From Tenrec ecaudatus (taxonomy: Eukaryota; Chordata; Mammalia; Afrosoricida; Tenrecidae), in the NCBI RefSeq assembly GCF_050624435.1, contig NC_134540.1:107289739-107353738 (forward strand): a DNA stretch of 64,000 bases, given 5' to 3'. The notes below the pieces were generated by a model, which ran no database searches, was not told the origin of the DNA, and saw nothing but the letters and a program-made list of their open reading frames with translations. Numbering within the stretch: the first letter of the stretch is position 1; each line of letters begins with the position of its first letter. The translations under genes were made by a program, and so were the position numbers. Shown here piece by piece: positions 34,157 through 46,475 of this stretch.

Positions 34157-34412
34157 CCCTGTTTCCCAGAAAATAAGACAGTGTCTTACATTAATTTTTG
34201 CTCCCAAAGATGGGCTAGGTCTTATTTTCCATGAATACGGTATACATTTATTGTTTTATTAAAAAAGAGCTCGCACTTCCTATCTGCTCTGGCTGCACTG
34301 CGGTCAATAGTGAGCTGCGCAGTGGCGCCCGCTGCCACGGTTGAGTCCAGAGTTACAGTAGCTTTGGGGAGGTCTTATTTTTGGGGAATGTCTTACTTTA
34401 AGGGAAACAGGG
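34157..34412. mobile_element. 256-bp DNA transposon with terminal inverted repeats
   Basis: Left end 'ccctgtttcccagaaaataagaca' and right end complement 'ccctgtttcccttaaagtaagaca'. It is preceded by TA; the right flank reads TG, a possible decayed TA. It has a GC-richer core (about 34260-34345) and no coding capacity. It is a mariner-like non-autonomous element. Confidence 0.65.
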
Positions 34413-34771
34413 TGTATAAACTATTAATAGAAAATGCCATGTGTTTTTGTTTGTATTGTATCATAAAACCAGTAGCCATTCGTTAATTTAAAAATATGTC
34501 ATCCTTTTGGTGTTGAAACTAAACATAGCAAAACATATAACACAATAGATCCTGTACCATTCAATGATACTTGGTAATATTCTTCGTTTCATGACAAAGG
34601 AGGTTTGGTCACAGAGGCAATTAGCCAGACATTGACGTCCTATTCCTCTTGCTCCATGATAGAGTGTGCCTTGGAAGGCCATTGGCAAGCTTTTCAGACC
34701 CCCAGGCAGAGGCACTGAACATGTTATTTAGACAAGGGGCTGGGATATTCTGAGAAACTATGCTCTTCAAC

Positions 34772-34890
34772 CAGGGGTGAGGAGCCTTTTTTTCTGCCAA
34801 AGGTCATTTGGATATTTGTAACAGCATCCTTGGGCCATACCTGTCAAACATTTAATAAACTCACTCCTAATGTAATGGAGGGAACTGCTT
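34772..34890 (+). mobile_element. hAT-like fragment
   Basis: 'caggggtgaggagcctttttttctgccaaaggtcatttgg' looks like the left end of a non-autonomous hAT. No matching right end was found. Confidence 0.4.
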
Positions 34891-35169
34891 CTCTTTGGCG
34901 AGTTGTGTGATATTAGCTGTTACTGATGATTTGGGGGCATTGTACTGCCTGAACTGCAGCTGCATGTTCACTACCTCTACCCTAAACCTTCAAACAAAGA
35001 AACCAAATCTCATGAATATTTCGGAAGTGTACAAGCAGGCTCAGTATTTTTTGTAATTGCTGTAAATATGCCACACAACTTTTGCCACTTCACCTTTTTT
35101 TTTTTTTACAAGTTTACAGCTTATTGAAAGTAATTATATAATGAACTGGCAGTACAACTCTTACCATTC

Positions 35170-35262
35170 ATGAACCAAACCCACTCCCATCAAGTCCTAT
35201 AGGGTCCCTCTGAGTTAGAACTGATTTAATGGCAGCAAGTTCTTTTGATTAGTTTGGCTCTG
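35170..35262 (+). repeat. AfroSINE 3' fragment
   Basis: 'tcctatagggtccctctgagttagaactgatttaatggcagc' is the SINE 3' end. Confidence 0.6.
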
Positions 35263-35331
35263 GAGTATTATAAACTATATATTATTAATTGTAGTTGAGA
35301 CTACAATTGTTGCTTGTATTCAAAATGAATT

Positions 35332-35366
35332 CTATCGCTTCTCAGTCTTTTGGCTAAGATCAAGTA
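35332..35366 (+). pseudogene. U2 snRNA 5' fragment with 11-bp target duplication
   Basis: 'atcgcttctcagtcttttggctaagatcaagt' reproduces the first ~32 bases of U2 snRNA with two changes. It is flanked by the direct repeat 'caaaatgaatt' at 35321-35331 and 35367-35377. There is no A-tail. This looks like LINE-mediated insertion of a truncated snRNA. Confidence 0.85.
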
Positions 35367-35377
35367 CAAAATGAATT

Positions 35378-37865
35378 GAATTCTGAGAAAATGTATTTAC
35401 TATAAGTAGACCAAATAGTTGTTACACATTTTAACTGATAACCATGTGCATCAACTATTCTTACCTGTCAGTAACATCAGTAAGTAATTCTAAATATAAA
35501 ATGTGAATGATACAATCATGGTAAATTTGACCAAAATAACAAGAAACAAACCCATGATTTAACTCGCAGGCTTGCTGGTAACTGCTATTCATTATGCCTA
35601 GGGATGGATACACATGTGGTAGAATAAGACAAGAGATAACTAAAGTGCATCTTCCTGAATCCTTACATTTACTGAAATATATTGATTAAGGAAAAGATCA
35701 GTAAGTTCTAGTTTTATACATTTTATAGTATATACTATTATGGGATGGATTAAAATGTAAATTCTCTATTATAAGCTCTAAGAGAATGATAGAAAGCTAG
35801 TAAAAGTTGTCTGAGTGGTAAAAATATGTACCTTTTAAATAGTCTTCTGCCTTTTACAAGGTTTCTATAGTGGAACACTTTTACTCTAGGCAAATTGTGA
35901 ACAAACTTCATTTCCAAGTAGAAAAAAAAAATTAAATCTGGAAGCCAGTCTTATTGAGTAAAATTGTAAAGAAAGAAACGTTTTTTTTTGTTTTTGTATA
36001 CACAGTTTATTAGTCTACTTCCAAAGTTAAAACATTTTTATCTAACCTATTTTGTTATGCTTACCTTTGGAGGGTTTTAGGCTGAGACAGTGGGGAAATG
36101 ATAGTGAAATAATTCTTGAATTCCTTTTGATAATACTGCTTGGAGGAGTTAGGATAAATGGCTCCCCTGAAGCTGATTTTAAAGTATTATTATTTTGAAG
36201 TTTCTGGTTCAGTTTTCCTCTTAGTAAATTCTTGTAATAATCACTTTCATTTTTTCAGAATGTTGAAATAATCCCTTCCCCCAGCCACCAAAATAGTACA
36301 TTTATTTACATAGCTTTGAAAAACAAGAGTTTAAACACATGACTATATAAAGAAGCTCTACACCCTACGTAAACCAGTGATAACAGGTTTATTGTATGTA
36401 ATCTAGTTAGTCTGTTCATACTATTTGGCAACCTTTTCAATTTTATTCAATCGTGAACATATTATTCATTAGCATTTTATGTAAATGCAGTCATTTCACA
36501 GAGCATGTTATTTAATCAGTTTTTATTTATTGAACACTTGAGAATTTCTTCTAAACTTTTAATGATAAGCAAAACTACAATATACAGATTATTTATTAAA
36601 ATTATATTGGAGTACCGACAGATTAATTATTCTTCTAATGTAATTATAATAGAAATATACTTTGGTTGCTTGATCTATACATAACTGAGAAAGAATATAA
36701 ATACTAACATTGACACTTTGGGACCTGATATTTAGGCCAGTGTTTTGAGGTTCTGGAGCTTAGTCCACTTACCTTTTTCAATTAGAAAAAAACTAACGAT
36801 AATGCTAATAAACACTCATGGATAAATAACTCTGAGGCGTGTTAAGGAAGAAAACAAAGGTTAAGAACTACTGATACTATTTGTTCATGCCACGGCAGTT
36901 ACAAGGAAAGGTGAATGTCAAACTGTTAGTCGGTAGTATACAGGAGAGGTTTGGTTAAAAAATAGTTCAATAGTTAGTGGAGTTTGGGGTGGGGTAGCAA
37001 AGGGGTTGGGATAGTGAAAAAGGCATATAAGTAAAGGAACAGAGACAGAAAAACAAATTGATCAGGACTAGTTTATTTTGAAAACTGAAAAGGTTGGGAC
37101 ACTATAGAGTACTAAGCTAAGTAATGCTAAGCTGATGGAATTTTGTTATAGGCGAAAGAACTGTTTTTAGAAGATTAAAGGGGCCACTAATTCAGTGAAC
37201 CCTCAAGGTCCAGTCAATGAACCTCATGTAAAGCTATGATAATGAATACACTTCAGTGGGACTTCCAGACTAACGAGGGAGAAAGGCATAGCAATAGACT
37301 TCTGAAACTCAGCCAATAGAACCCTGTGGAAGGGTAACTGCTGTTGCTGCATAGCTGTGAAAACCTGCGGGCCATCTTTATGATAGAGGAGTGACTGAGG
37401 TTCTTCTGAATGAAACGCTTCATGGGTTTGGCTCCCTGATTTGAAGCTTATGATCGTGATGGTTGCAGCTGCAGATTATTTCCTTAACCTAGTAACATAT
37501 TTAATGTTTCTTTTCTACTTACTTGTGTGGTGCTTGGGATCTTAAAATCTAAGTAGCCAGTTAAGGCACAATTGATCAGGTACAGGAGGAGAATGGAAGT
37601 GTGGTTGGTAACTGCCTCCTTGGACAAAAGGCCACCTTTGCTGAGATCAGAACTGGTTGATGCTTGGCCACTATTAAGGAATGCTTTGATCAAATATCCC
37701 ATACAGAATCCTGGTCAAAAGGGAAGAAATGCAGAACAGAATTTAAAATTTCCATGTACTGTAGATATTCTGAAATGAGAGGGTGGATGAATGCCAACTA
37801 CTGCCCTGATATCAACTTTTAAACCCTAAGTCAAAAATACCCTCCAAAGTCTTAAAACCAAAGAA
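35378..37865. other. No feature recognised
   Basis: 2.5 kb of AT-rich unique-looking sequence. The short open frames at 37484-37778 have no recognisable motif. Confidence 0.4.
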
Positions 37866-37875
37866 TAGTTTAGCG

Positions 37876-38024
37876 TGGCGGTTCTCAATTTGTCACCCGA
37901 TTGATAGTAGTAGCAAAATTATAATTCTGAAGTAGCAACAAAAATAATTTTATGGTTGGGGGATCATCACAACACGAGGAATTGTATTAAAGGGTCACGG
38001 CATTAGGAAGGATGAGAACCACTG
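37876..38024 (+). mobile_element. SPIN-type hAT, internally deleted
   Basis: 149 bp with 'cggttctcaa' and 'ggatgagaaccactg' ends and the interior 'agtagcaaaattataattctgaagtagcaac'. The 8-bp flanks gtttagcg (37868-37875) and gtttagca (38025-38032) match at 7 of 8 positions. Confidence 0.85.
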
Positions 38025-38032
38025 GTTTAGCA

Positions 38033-39649
38033 TAACAAGTGAAAAATATCTACCTTTAAAAGTATTCTCTATTAAGAACTATATGTATATAGGGTAGAAT
38101 TGGCACTAGCAGCCTGAAAAATGAGACAGGACACTTACTGGGCAGGAGCTTGTAGTTATAAGGGAGGAACAATTCACAAAAGGAAGGTGAGAATATCTGT
38201 ACAAGTGGAAGACTAAGATCAACTGGTACAAGGAGAAACGGTTGAATTGGTGCGTTTTGCTTTATGCATTCTTAATAAAATGAAGTTTAAAGAACCAGCC
38301 AAAACATAACTCTATGATCACATTGTCTTGGCATTTGGTTTTGTTATGTACATGGTCATCATGAATCGATTACATGATGGACGTTAATAGGGGTTGATTC
38401 ATAATATATAATAGACGATGCAATGACTTGAGTAGAATGATTAGAACTCAGCTAAGATGCTGTAGAATAACAGAAATGTGTTAATTATGGCACTGATTAC
38501 AAGGATAGCCGATTCAAGTTATTGAAATTTGATTAAATGACAAACATCAACTGGAAAAAGGGGTGTGTGTGCACACTACGCTGTTATTCGTTATACCATC
38601 TCACTAGCTCTTTCAAAAAAATGGCTTGTCCATTGATCCCAAATAAGTTGACCAGGAGAAAATAATTTGAACTATCAACGCATGATCCCATTATTTCACA
38701 TGCTATTATCAATTGAAATATTTTTGTTTGAATTTTAAGTGGTCTAAGGCTCTAACTTTGTGTCAGATACATAAAGAACATTCTTTCCTATCTGCAAAGG
38801 TCAAGTAGACCAAAGTCCTGCTCCACTTACAGCACAGGAAACTAAATCTATGTGTTAAAGTAGCCATAACGTCCCCTGTGTACTTTTATCCTTTGAGTTA
38901 CTATTCTCCTTATGTATTTGAACACCACACTAGAAATGTTGCTCCAACCACACATCTGCTCTTTGATGATCTTGTTATTCAACATTCTGAATTTATGACA
39001 ATAGTAAAAATTTTTACTACTTTTCCCATTATGGCATGCACCTAGAATTCATGCTAAGGTTGAGATGGTTGTGTATCATCTTGGTTGCGCCATGATTCTG
39101 TGGTTTGGAAAATTTGAAATGACATTAACCATCTTACACTGCACATTAGCAACCTCATTTAGGAACCTTTCATGTTGATAAGTTAATACTGAGTATGCTT
39201 GTTTTGCTTGGACGGCTCTTTACATAGGTACCTATGATTTATTCCCTTATTTTTTAGGTCTTTGTTCAAATGTTATCTTTTCTATAAAAGTCCCTGAATA
39301 CACTGTTTAAAAATGTATTTTTTTTTACTTCCCTCCCTTCAGTTGTTTATTTTTAATAGCACCACCCTGATCACACATGGTGCTAGTTATGGATTGAACT
39401 TTCTCCTAATGAAATACATTGTAAACCTACCTACCCTAATATTTCATAATATTAATCCATCCGGGTATGTTTTTTCCTCGTTAAGAGGTCGTATCAGTTT
39501 TGGGTGTGTTTTAAGCCAAACACCTTTGATATTAAATGAGTAAAACAGGCACACAGAAACAGTTAGGGGAGGATATGAAGATGACCAAGGAGCCAAGAAA
39601 TAGAAGATGAAAACTCAGGAACATTCTCGTAGAACAGAAAAAGACTTCC
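38033..39649. other. No feature recognised
   Basis: Unassigned AT-rich sequence. Confidence 0.35.
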
Positions 39650-39825
39650 CCACTTCCTAATGCCGAGACCCTTTAATACAGTTCATGTTGTGGTGACCCC
39701 AACCATAACATTATTTTCATTGCTACTTCATAACTGTAATTGCTACTGTTATGAATTAGGCGACGCCTGTGCAAGGGCCATTTGACTCCCAAAGGGGTCA
39801 CGACCCACAGCTTGAGAACTGCTGC
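39650..39825 (-). mobile_element. SPIN-type hAT
   Basis: Reverse orientation: 'ttcctaatgccgagaccctttaatacagttc', 'gtggtgaccccaaccataacattattttcattgctacttcataactg', and the end 'ggggtcacgacccacagcttgagaactgctg'. The left terminus is degraded. Confidence 0.8.
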
Positions 39826-40324
39826 CCTAGAATTAGCACCTTTTCAGATTTCTGGCTAAAACTGTGAAAACATAAAATTCTGTTTCATAAAGCCACCTTG
39901 TGGTATCAATGAGGGTAAAAACCCCCGAAACTATTGTTATTAGGGTCCCATTCATAAATGCACAGATTTGTTTCAGACAAAACATCTTGAAATATAGCTT
40001 TGGGATCCGCAGATGGCTGCAGACAAGTTCTCTCAGCAATATACTTGTCTTACTGGGGAAGTCTTGAAGGGGGTGGGGGCAAAAGGTCCACGCAATCAAA
40101 CAAGGGATCAGCTGGGTCAATTAAGATCAAGGCAGAGGTGGCTCAGGTTTTAGCAACTTATTAGGATTCCAAAAGTGTTATTCTTGAAAAGATACAGGAC
40201 AATCATAAGAGCTTATTAGGAAAAACTCTTATGAAAAAAGCACATTGGTGAGAAAAAGACCAGCTAAGTTGTGTCAAGGAATTTTCCCACATCATTAAGA
40301 GTTGACCTACTCATTCTCCAGGGG

Positions 40325-40620
40325 TAGCAAGCGCTGTCCTATGAGAACAGCATTGGGAAATCTTACTCCATCCACCTTACAGCACTGATCTTTCCCCTTC
40401 AGACTTCTATTTTGTACCCCAACTTCAAGAACATTAAAAAGGAACACACATTTGAGTTCCGTTTGGGAATGCTCAGATTGCTGCTTTGACATGGTGTTAA
40501 TTGAGTGCAGAATTCTTCAGGGAAGGGTTACAGAGATTGAACCACCACTTCACAAGTGTAGGGACCCAGATGGAAGATCTGTTAATTTAAGAAACAATAG
40601 GTTTACATTTTGGTATTTAT
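40325..40620 (+). pseudogene. Mariner-family transposase C-terminal relic
   Basis: Translation gives SDFYFVPQLQEH followed by a stop and KGTH, then AEFFREGLQRLNHHFTS. This is the order seen after the second catalytic aspartate region of mariner transposases (DFFLFPKLKEHLKG…, FF-DGL-RL). Several stops. The same family occurs on the minus strand at 44880-45285 and 54005-54430. Confidence 0.65.
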
Positions 40621-40883
40621 TTAATAAAGGTTTCGATGATTTAAATAAGCAATGCCTTTTGTCTTACACTCATTCTAAGATAATGCATATTCATTTTGAT
40701 CCACTCTCCTTCTACATAACCTAGAATATAAGCTTTGTGAGAGTCTGATTGATCTGTTTTTTCAATGCTGACTCTTTGCTCCTAAACAGAACTTTTTAAC
40801 AAAATGTTTTAAATCTATTATTAATGCTACTGATCAAACATCATATTCCTACACTATCAAAAAAGACAATAAAAACATGTACA

Positions 40884-41764
40884 CAGCCGTTTGGCTCTTC
40901 GCACAACACCATGGCCGTTGGCAAGAACAAGCGCCTTACAACGGGTGGCAAAAAAGGAGCTCAGAAGAAAGTGGCTGATCCGTTTTCTAAGAAAGACTGG
41001 TCTGATGTGAAAGCACCAGCTAGGTTCAGTATAGAAGTACGGGGAAAACACTAGTCACCAGGACTCAAGGCACCAAAACTGCATCTGATGGCCTCAAGGG
41101 TCGAGTTTTTGAAGTAAGCCTGGCTGATGTGCAAAACGATGAGGTTGCCATTAGAAAATTTAAGTCAATCACTGAGGATGTTCAGGGCAAAAGCTGCCTG
41201 ACCAACTTCCCTGGCGTGGATCTTACGGGACAAGATACACTCCATGGTCAAATGATGGCAGACCATGATGGAGGCTCATGTTGATGTCAAGACTACTGAT
41301 GGGTATCTACTTTGTCTCTTCTGTTGGTTTTACTAAAAAATGCAATAATCAGATTCGGAAGACCTCTTGTGCTCGCACAAGCATGTCTGCCAAATCCGAA
41401 AATGATGGAAATCGTGACTCGAGAGGCGCAGATAAATGACTTGAAGTGGTCAATAAACTGATTCTAGACAGCATTGGGAAAGACATAGAAAAGGCTTGTT
41501 ATTTATCCTCTCCATGATGTGTCTGTCAGAAAAGTAAAGATGCTGAAGAAAAAAAAAAAAGATGCAGGGAAACCACCTGGAGCTTCATGGTGAAGGTAGA
41601 AGTTCTGGAGAAAGAACTGGAGATGAGACAGGTGCAAACGTGGAACGAACTGATGGCTATGAGCTACCAGTTCAAGAATCTGTTTAAAATTCAGACTTAA
41701 TATTGACAAATAAAAGGCCTTATTGTGGTAAAAAAAAAAACAACCATTTAAACAAATTAATATG
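40884..41764 (+). pseudogene. RPS3A: RPS3A processed pseudogene
   Basis: Intronless copy of ribosomal protein S3A mRNA. The ATG equivalent is at 40911 (MAVGKNKRL…[10 protein letters not shown]) and the stop equivalent at 41685-41687 after 'VQESV'-type coding. It has an AATAAA at about 41708 and a poly-A run at 41731-41740. A frameshift introduces an early stop at 41052, and more breaks follow. A 12-bp target duplication, aaaacatgtaca, occurs at 40872-40883 and 41765-41776. It is dead but nearly full length, so it is a fairly recent L1-mediated copy. Confidence 0.93.
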
Positions 41765-41776
41765 AAAACATGTACA

Positions 41777-42251
41777 GACCAAGTTAATATTGACAAATTC
41801 TGCTAAGAAATGATGTACTTACCTTTTTCAACTTGTACAAGAGGGTTTGAAACGTTCTGGAAAAATAGAGCTAGAAGACAAATTTTCCCAAGAACTTTTT
41901 GAAGGTCCCTTGTACAGCAAACACTAGCACCATAACTCCATGCTAAAAATGTTTTAAGATTACATGGAAACTTCATGAAAATTATCCTAAAGTTATGTGT
42001 CAAAAGATGTCTTAGTGGTAGAGTACAATAAACTTATGCCTCTAAAAATGATCTATTAGTATTATTCTCCAATTTAGAGGAAATAAGCACACTAAGTTTT
42101 AACAATTCTAAATGATTATAATTTTTTAAACCAATCTTAACATGTTTATTTAAATGGATAATCAGTGATGAGTGGCTATGTTACAAATAAAAGTAGATAG
42201 ATCATCTTCATTGACAAGATAATCAAAATGAGAAGCATTTAGTATATATAG
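41777..42251. other. No feature recognised
   Basis: Unassigned AT-rich sequence between the RPS3A pseudogene and an L1. Confidence 0.35.
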
Positions 42252-42263
42252 AAAGTGGCTTAA

Positions 42264-43527
42264 GTGGTGAAGTAGGCTGATGGTGCCCGGCTATTGAGAG
42301 ATATAGCGTCTGGGGACTTAAAGGCTTGAAAGTAAACAAGCGGCCATCTAGACCAGAAGCAACCAAGTCCACACGGAAGCAGCACACCAACATGTGTGAT
42401 CACGTAGGGCCAAGGGGACCAGGTTTCAAGCACCAAAGGTGGGGGAAAAAAATCACATTACCGTGAATGAGGGGAGTGCGTGATGGGGACCCAATGCCCA
42501 TCTGTAGACAGCTGGACATCCCTTGCAGAGGGGTAGTGGGCAGGAGATGAGTCACTCAGGGTTCAGTGTAGCAACAATGAGACTCAAAACCTTCCTCTAG
42601 TTCTTGAACGCTTCCTCCCCCCCAATTATCATGATCCCAATTCTGCCTTGCGGACCTGGTTAGACCAGAGGATGCACAGCAGTGCAGTAGGGATCTGGAA
42701 ACACAGGGAATCTAGGGCGGATGAACCCCTCAGGACCAGCGGTGAGTGGCGACACCACGAGGGAAGGGGGTGTAGAAAGGGAGAACCTATCTCAGGGATC
42801 TCCATTAACCTCCTTTCTGGAGGATGGACAACAGGAAAGTGGGTGAGGGGAGACGCCGGGCAGTGTAAGATAAAAATTTGTAGGGGGGAAACTGATTACA
42901 AGGAGCCACATGTGACCTCTTCCCTGGGAGAGGGACAGCAGAGAAGGGGGGAAGGGAGACCCCGAATAGGGCAAGATATGACAAAATAACGAGGTATAAA
43001 TTACCAAGGGCATATGTGGGAGGGGGGAAAAGGGAGGGAGGGGGGGAAAAAAAAGGAGGACCTGATGCAAGGGGCTTAGGTGAAGAGCAAATGCCTTGAG
43101 AGTGATTGGGACAGGGAGTGTATGGGTGTGCTTTGTACAATTGATGTATGTATATGTATGGATTGTGGTAAGAGTTGTTGGAGTCCCTAATAAAATGTAA
43201 AAGAAAAAAAAAAAAAAAGAAAATGATTAGGGCAAAATATGTACAGATGTGCTTTATACAATTGATGTATGTCTATGTATGGATTGTGATAAGTGTTGTA
43301 TGAGCCCCTAATAAAATGTTTAAAAAAAAAAAAAAATTTGTAAATTATTAAAGGGTTCATGAGGGAGGGAAAAAAGGAAAATGAGCTGATTCCAGGAATC
43401 CAAGTGGAAGGCGAATTCTGAGAATGATGAAGGCAACAAATGTATTGTGCTTTACTCAATTGATGTATGTATGGATTGTGATAAGAGTTGTATGAGCCCC
43501 AATAAAATGATTTATTAAAAAGAAAAA
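42264..43527 (+). mobile_element. L1 3'UTR insertion containing a younger nested L1
   Basis: Target duplication aaagtggcttaa at 42252-42263 and 43528-43539 brackets the whole block. The outer L1 runs 42264-42884 and 43332-43527; it includes one ~230-bp unit at its start and ends in AATAAAATGATT. Between lies the nested copy at 42885-43331. Confidence 0.85.
42885..43331 (+). mobile_element. Nested L1 3' end with a double tail
   Basis: Bounded by aaaaatttgta (42874-42884 and 43332-43342). It ends once at AATAAAATG plus an A-run (about 43188-43216). A second partial L1 3' end then follows ('aaaatgattagggcaaaatatgtacag' onward) with its own AATAAA and A-run (about 43310-43331). The same junction occurs in the copy at 51630-52870. 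Confidence 0.8.
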
Positions 43528-43539
43528 AAAGTGGCTTAA

Positions 43540-44295
43540 ATATTTTTCCTCAGAATTTCCCAAACTTTAACCATGTAGCATGAACTAAGAGTAACAAGAC
43601 TCTTGTTTATATTTCTTCAAAATGAAAGCCAAAGCAAAGAAATATAAAACCACTAAAAAAAATCATAATAAATTTCAGACTATTCAAAGGGTTGGGAGAA
43701 TCTGTGTGAGTAAATTTAAGTAAGCTTACTCATTTAGTATTTACATTAATATAAGCATTACATTAATCTTTAATAATTAATTGAAACTATATTTTCAGTA
43801 CAGTAAACAATAGTAACAGTAAACACATTTTTAACATGGTTATTTTTTTGTTGCAGACTGAAATGAAACCAATATTAAAAACACCTGAGAAATATTTTAT
43901 AAATAAACAAAGGTTAAAAAGTCTTAGGTTCCTGGTGGAGGATTTATTTCTGTATTAAAGAGGCTCAAGCTAAAAAAAAATAAAAAAGGAGCTCAAGCTA
44001 TTAGACATAAAACACAAGTTACAAGAAATCTGACAAGAGTAAATTAGGAAGAAACTTTTTAGTTGTGTGAATGTACTTATGATGGTCTCCTAATTCAAGA
44101 TATTCAAATAATTTGTCTAAATATTTCCTATATCCAATACTATCTTAATAGGTTAGAACAATAATTATTTTTTTAAACATTCAAAATTACACTTAAAACT
44201 TTTTCCATGATGAAGTGATGGTAATAATCACCTATAAAAGAAACAATTCGAATTTAGAATGTCAACGTTTACATAAAGAAATAAACAAGCCTAGA
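43540..44295. other. No feature recognised
   Basis: AT-rich. Possibly a short SINE head near 43925 ('gttcctggtggaggatt'). Confidence 0.3.
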
Positions 44296-44305
44296 GAGAG
44301 ATCAT

Positions 44306-44520
44306 ATATATATACATATATATATTTTAAAATCATTTTAGTGGGGGCTCGTACAACTATAATCACAATCCATACATGTATCCGTTGTCAAGCACATTTG
44401 TTGCCATCATCATTCACAAAACATTTTCTATTTGAGTCCCTGGTGTCGGCTCATTTTCCCCTCTCCCTCTCCTACCCTGCCTTCTTCATGAACCCTTGAT
44501 AATTTATAAACTATTTTTTT
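44306..44520 (-). mobile_element. L1 3' end with 10-bp target duplication
   Basis: Minus orientation, from an AT-rich tail to 'gaacccttgataatttataaactattt'. Direct repeat gagagatcat at 44296-44305 and 44521-44530. Confidence 0.8.
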
Positions 44521-44697
44521 GAGAGATCATGGTTTATGGATGCATAATCTCACCAATTTAATTATTGACAGTTTGTTCATTTATCAGTAATTCTTAGTCC
44601 AAGAATATTTTTATTAGAAAAACGAATAATTTTTAATAGTTGAAATAAGGCAATAAGGTTAAGAAATTGATTATTTTTAAAATTATGGGAACATTAG

Positions 44698-44830
44698 TAG
44701 TCCTGGTGGTATAGTGGTTGAGTTGACTGTTGGTCATAAGGTTAGTTTGAAATCACCAGCAACTCCCTAAAAGACAAGGCTTTCTACTCCCATAATGTTA
44801 GTTTCAGAAACAACACATTTGTCTTAAGAT
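44698..44830 (+). repeat. AfroSINE, 3' truncated
   Basis: 'tagtcctggtggtatagtggttgagttgac' head through 'aaggctttctactcccataatgttagtttcag'. Confidence 0.75.
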
Positions 44831-44879
44831 CCCAGGAACCTTTCACTGAACACAAATGTCAAAATGTGAACCTTATGCT

Positions 44880-45285
44880 TCTCAATATATCCTCTCTACC
44901 TAGGTCTACAATATTTATTAAGGCTGTTTCCACCACTCGAACCCTTCCCTGAAGAATTCCGCTCTCTTGGATTCAGATCATGTGCAAATAGTACTTTGGG
45001 GATCCTTTTGGAAGTCAAATAGTTTTCATTTTCAATGTTTTGTGACTTTGGGAATATACAGTCTAAAGGGTCAAGATCAGGCCTGTAGGAACATCATGTC
45101 ATAGGACAATCCACTGTGTGATGGAAAAAATACCTTGGTGCAACTTTGCTCATTGTCACTAATGCAGTTTTCCATTTTCTCAAAGCAGTCTCAGGTTGAG
45201 CACCAATGATTTACCCTGTGTTCAGTGAGAAAATCTACCAAGTGGACCTTTTGAAGCACCAAAAAAACCCCTCTGCCTTGAAAGC
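44880..45285 (-). pseudogene. Mariner-family transposase relic
   Basis: The minus strand repeats motifs of 40325-40620 (AEFFREGFEWW) and of 54005-54430. A typical mariner stretch before the catalytic aspartate can be followed only in pieces, with stops. Confidence 0.55.
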
Positions 45286-45319
45286 TGCTTACTTACTCAG
45301 TTTTTGGAAGGCAGACCAT

Positions 45320-46165
45320 TAAAAAAATCATTTTTATTGAGGGCTCTTTAAAATGATTACAATCTGATACATTCATTGTATGACATATTTGTACATTGCC
45401 ATTATCCTTTTCTGGTTACTTTCTATTGTGCCCTTGGTATCAGCTGCCCCTCCTCCCCCACCTTTGATTATAAATTATTTTCATGCCTCACACCGAACAG
45501 TCTCCCTTTCCCCAGAGGGGTGTGTGTGGTTGTGTTCATCATTGTGACTGGCTCTCCCTTCTTCCCATCTGGTTTATCGATTCCCATTCGTGCTCCTGGG
45601 TTGCTTGTGTCATGAAGTCTTCTCTCTGGCTGTGTACATGCTCGTCTAGTCCAATGTGAGAGGCATCTGGGGTCATGGTGGTGGGGGGTGAGGAAGCCTC
45701 GAGGAATATTATTTAATCGGTGCTTTACTGCACCCTGGTTGACTGATCCCTTGCCTGTGACCTCTCTGGGTGATGTTCCATTGTCTACTGATGGGCTTTG
45801 GGTCTCTTTTCCAATCCCCCACGTTCTTAACCATATGGTTGTTTGTTAAGGGTCTTCTGATGCCTGTTACCTGGTCCCAATGACCCCTCATGATTGCACA
45901 GGCGGGTGTGCTTTTTCCATCCATATGGGCTTGTTTCTCTGCTGGATGGCCACTTGCTTCACTTCAAGCAGTTAAGACTCCAGACACTATTTCTTTTAAT
46001 AGCCGGGCTCTATCTGCCTTCTTCACATTTGTTTTTGCACCCATTTTGTCTTGTGATTGTCTGGAGGGTGAGCATCTCAGAGTGCCAATTTGTTAGAACA
46101 TGTTCTTGTATTGAGGGAGGATGGGAGCAGAGGCTCAAAGTCTGTCCACTACCTTAGTGTATTGA
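45320..46165 (-). mobile_element. Older L1 3'UTR
   Basis: Diverged reverse copy: 'aaatcatttttattgagggctc' start, polypyrimidine tract, one ~230-bp unit (about 45850-46070), and the 'agagtgccaatttgttagaac' segment at its far end, as in the first kilobase of the window. Confidence 0.75.
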
Positions 46166-46329
46166 CACTCCATTAAGAGGAAGACAAGTACATTACTGAA
46201 AGTGTCTGCAGCCATCCACTGATCTCAGAAGCATTTTAAAAACACTTTTAGTTTGGAATTTACCTGTGCAAAAACTAAACTGGAACCCTTGTGGCAATAT
46301 TTTCAGACTTACCCTCATATAAATGCTAC

Positions 46330-46475
46330 AAACCCAAATCCACTGACTCATATCAACCCTATAGGGCAGAGAATTGCCCACAAGGTTTCAGAGACTTACT
46401 CTTTATGGGAGCAGTTTCATGGGTCTCCCTTGGAGGGGGCTAGTCAGTTTGGATTGCTGACCCCAGCAATCTAAC
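46330..46475 (-). repeat. AfroSINE, diverged
   Basis: 'ccactgactcatatcaaccctatagggcagagaattgccc' and the reverse middle segment are visible. Confidence 0.65.
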
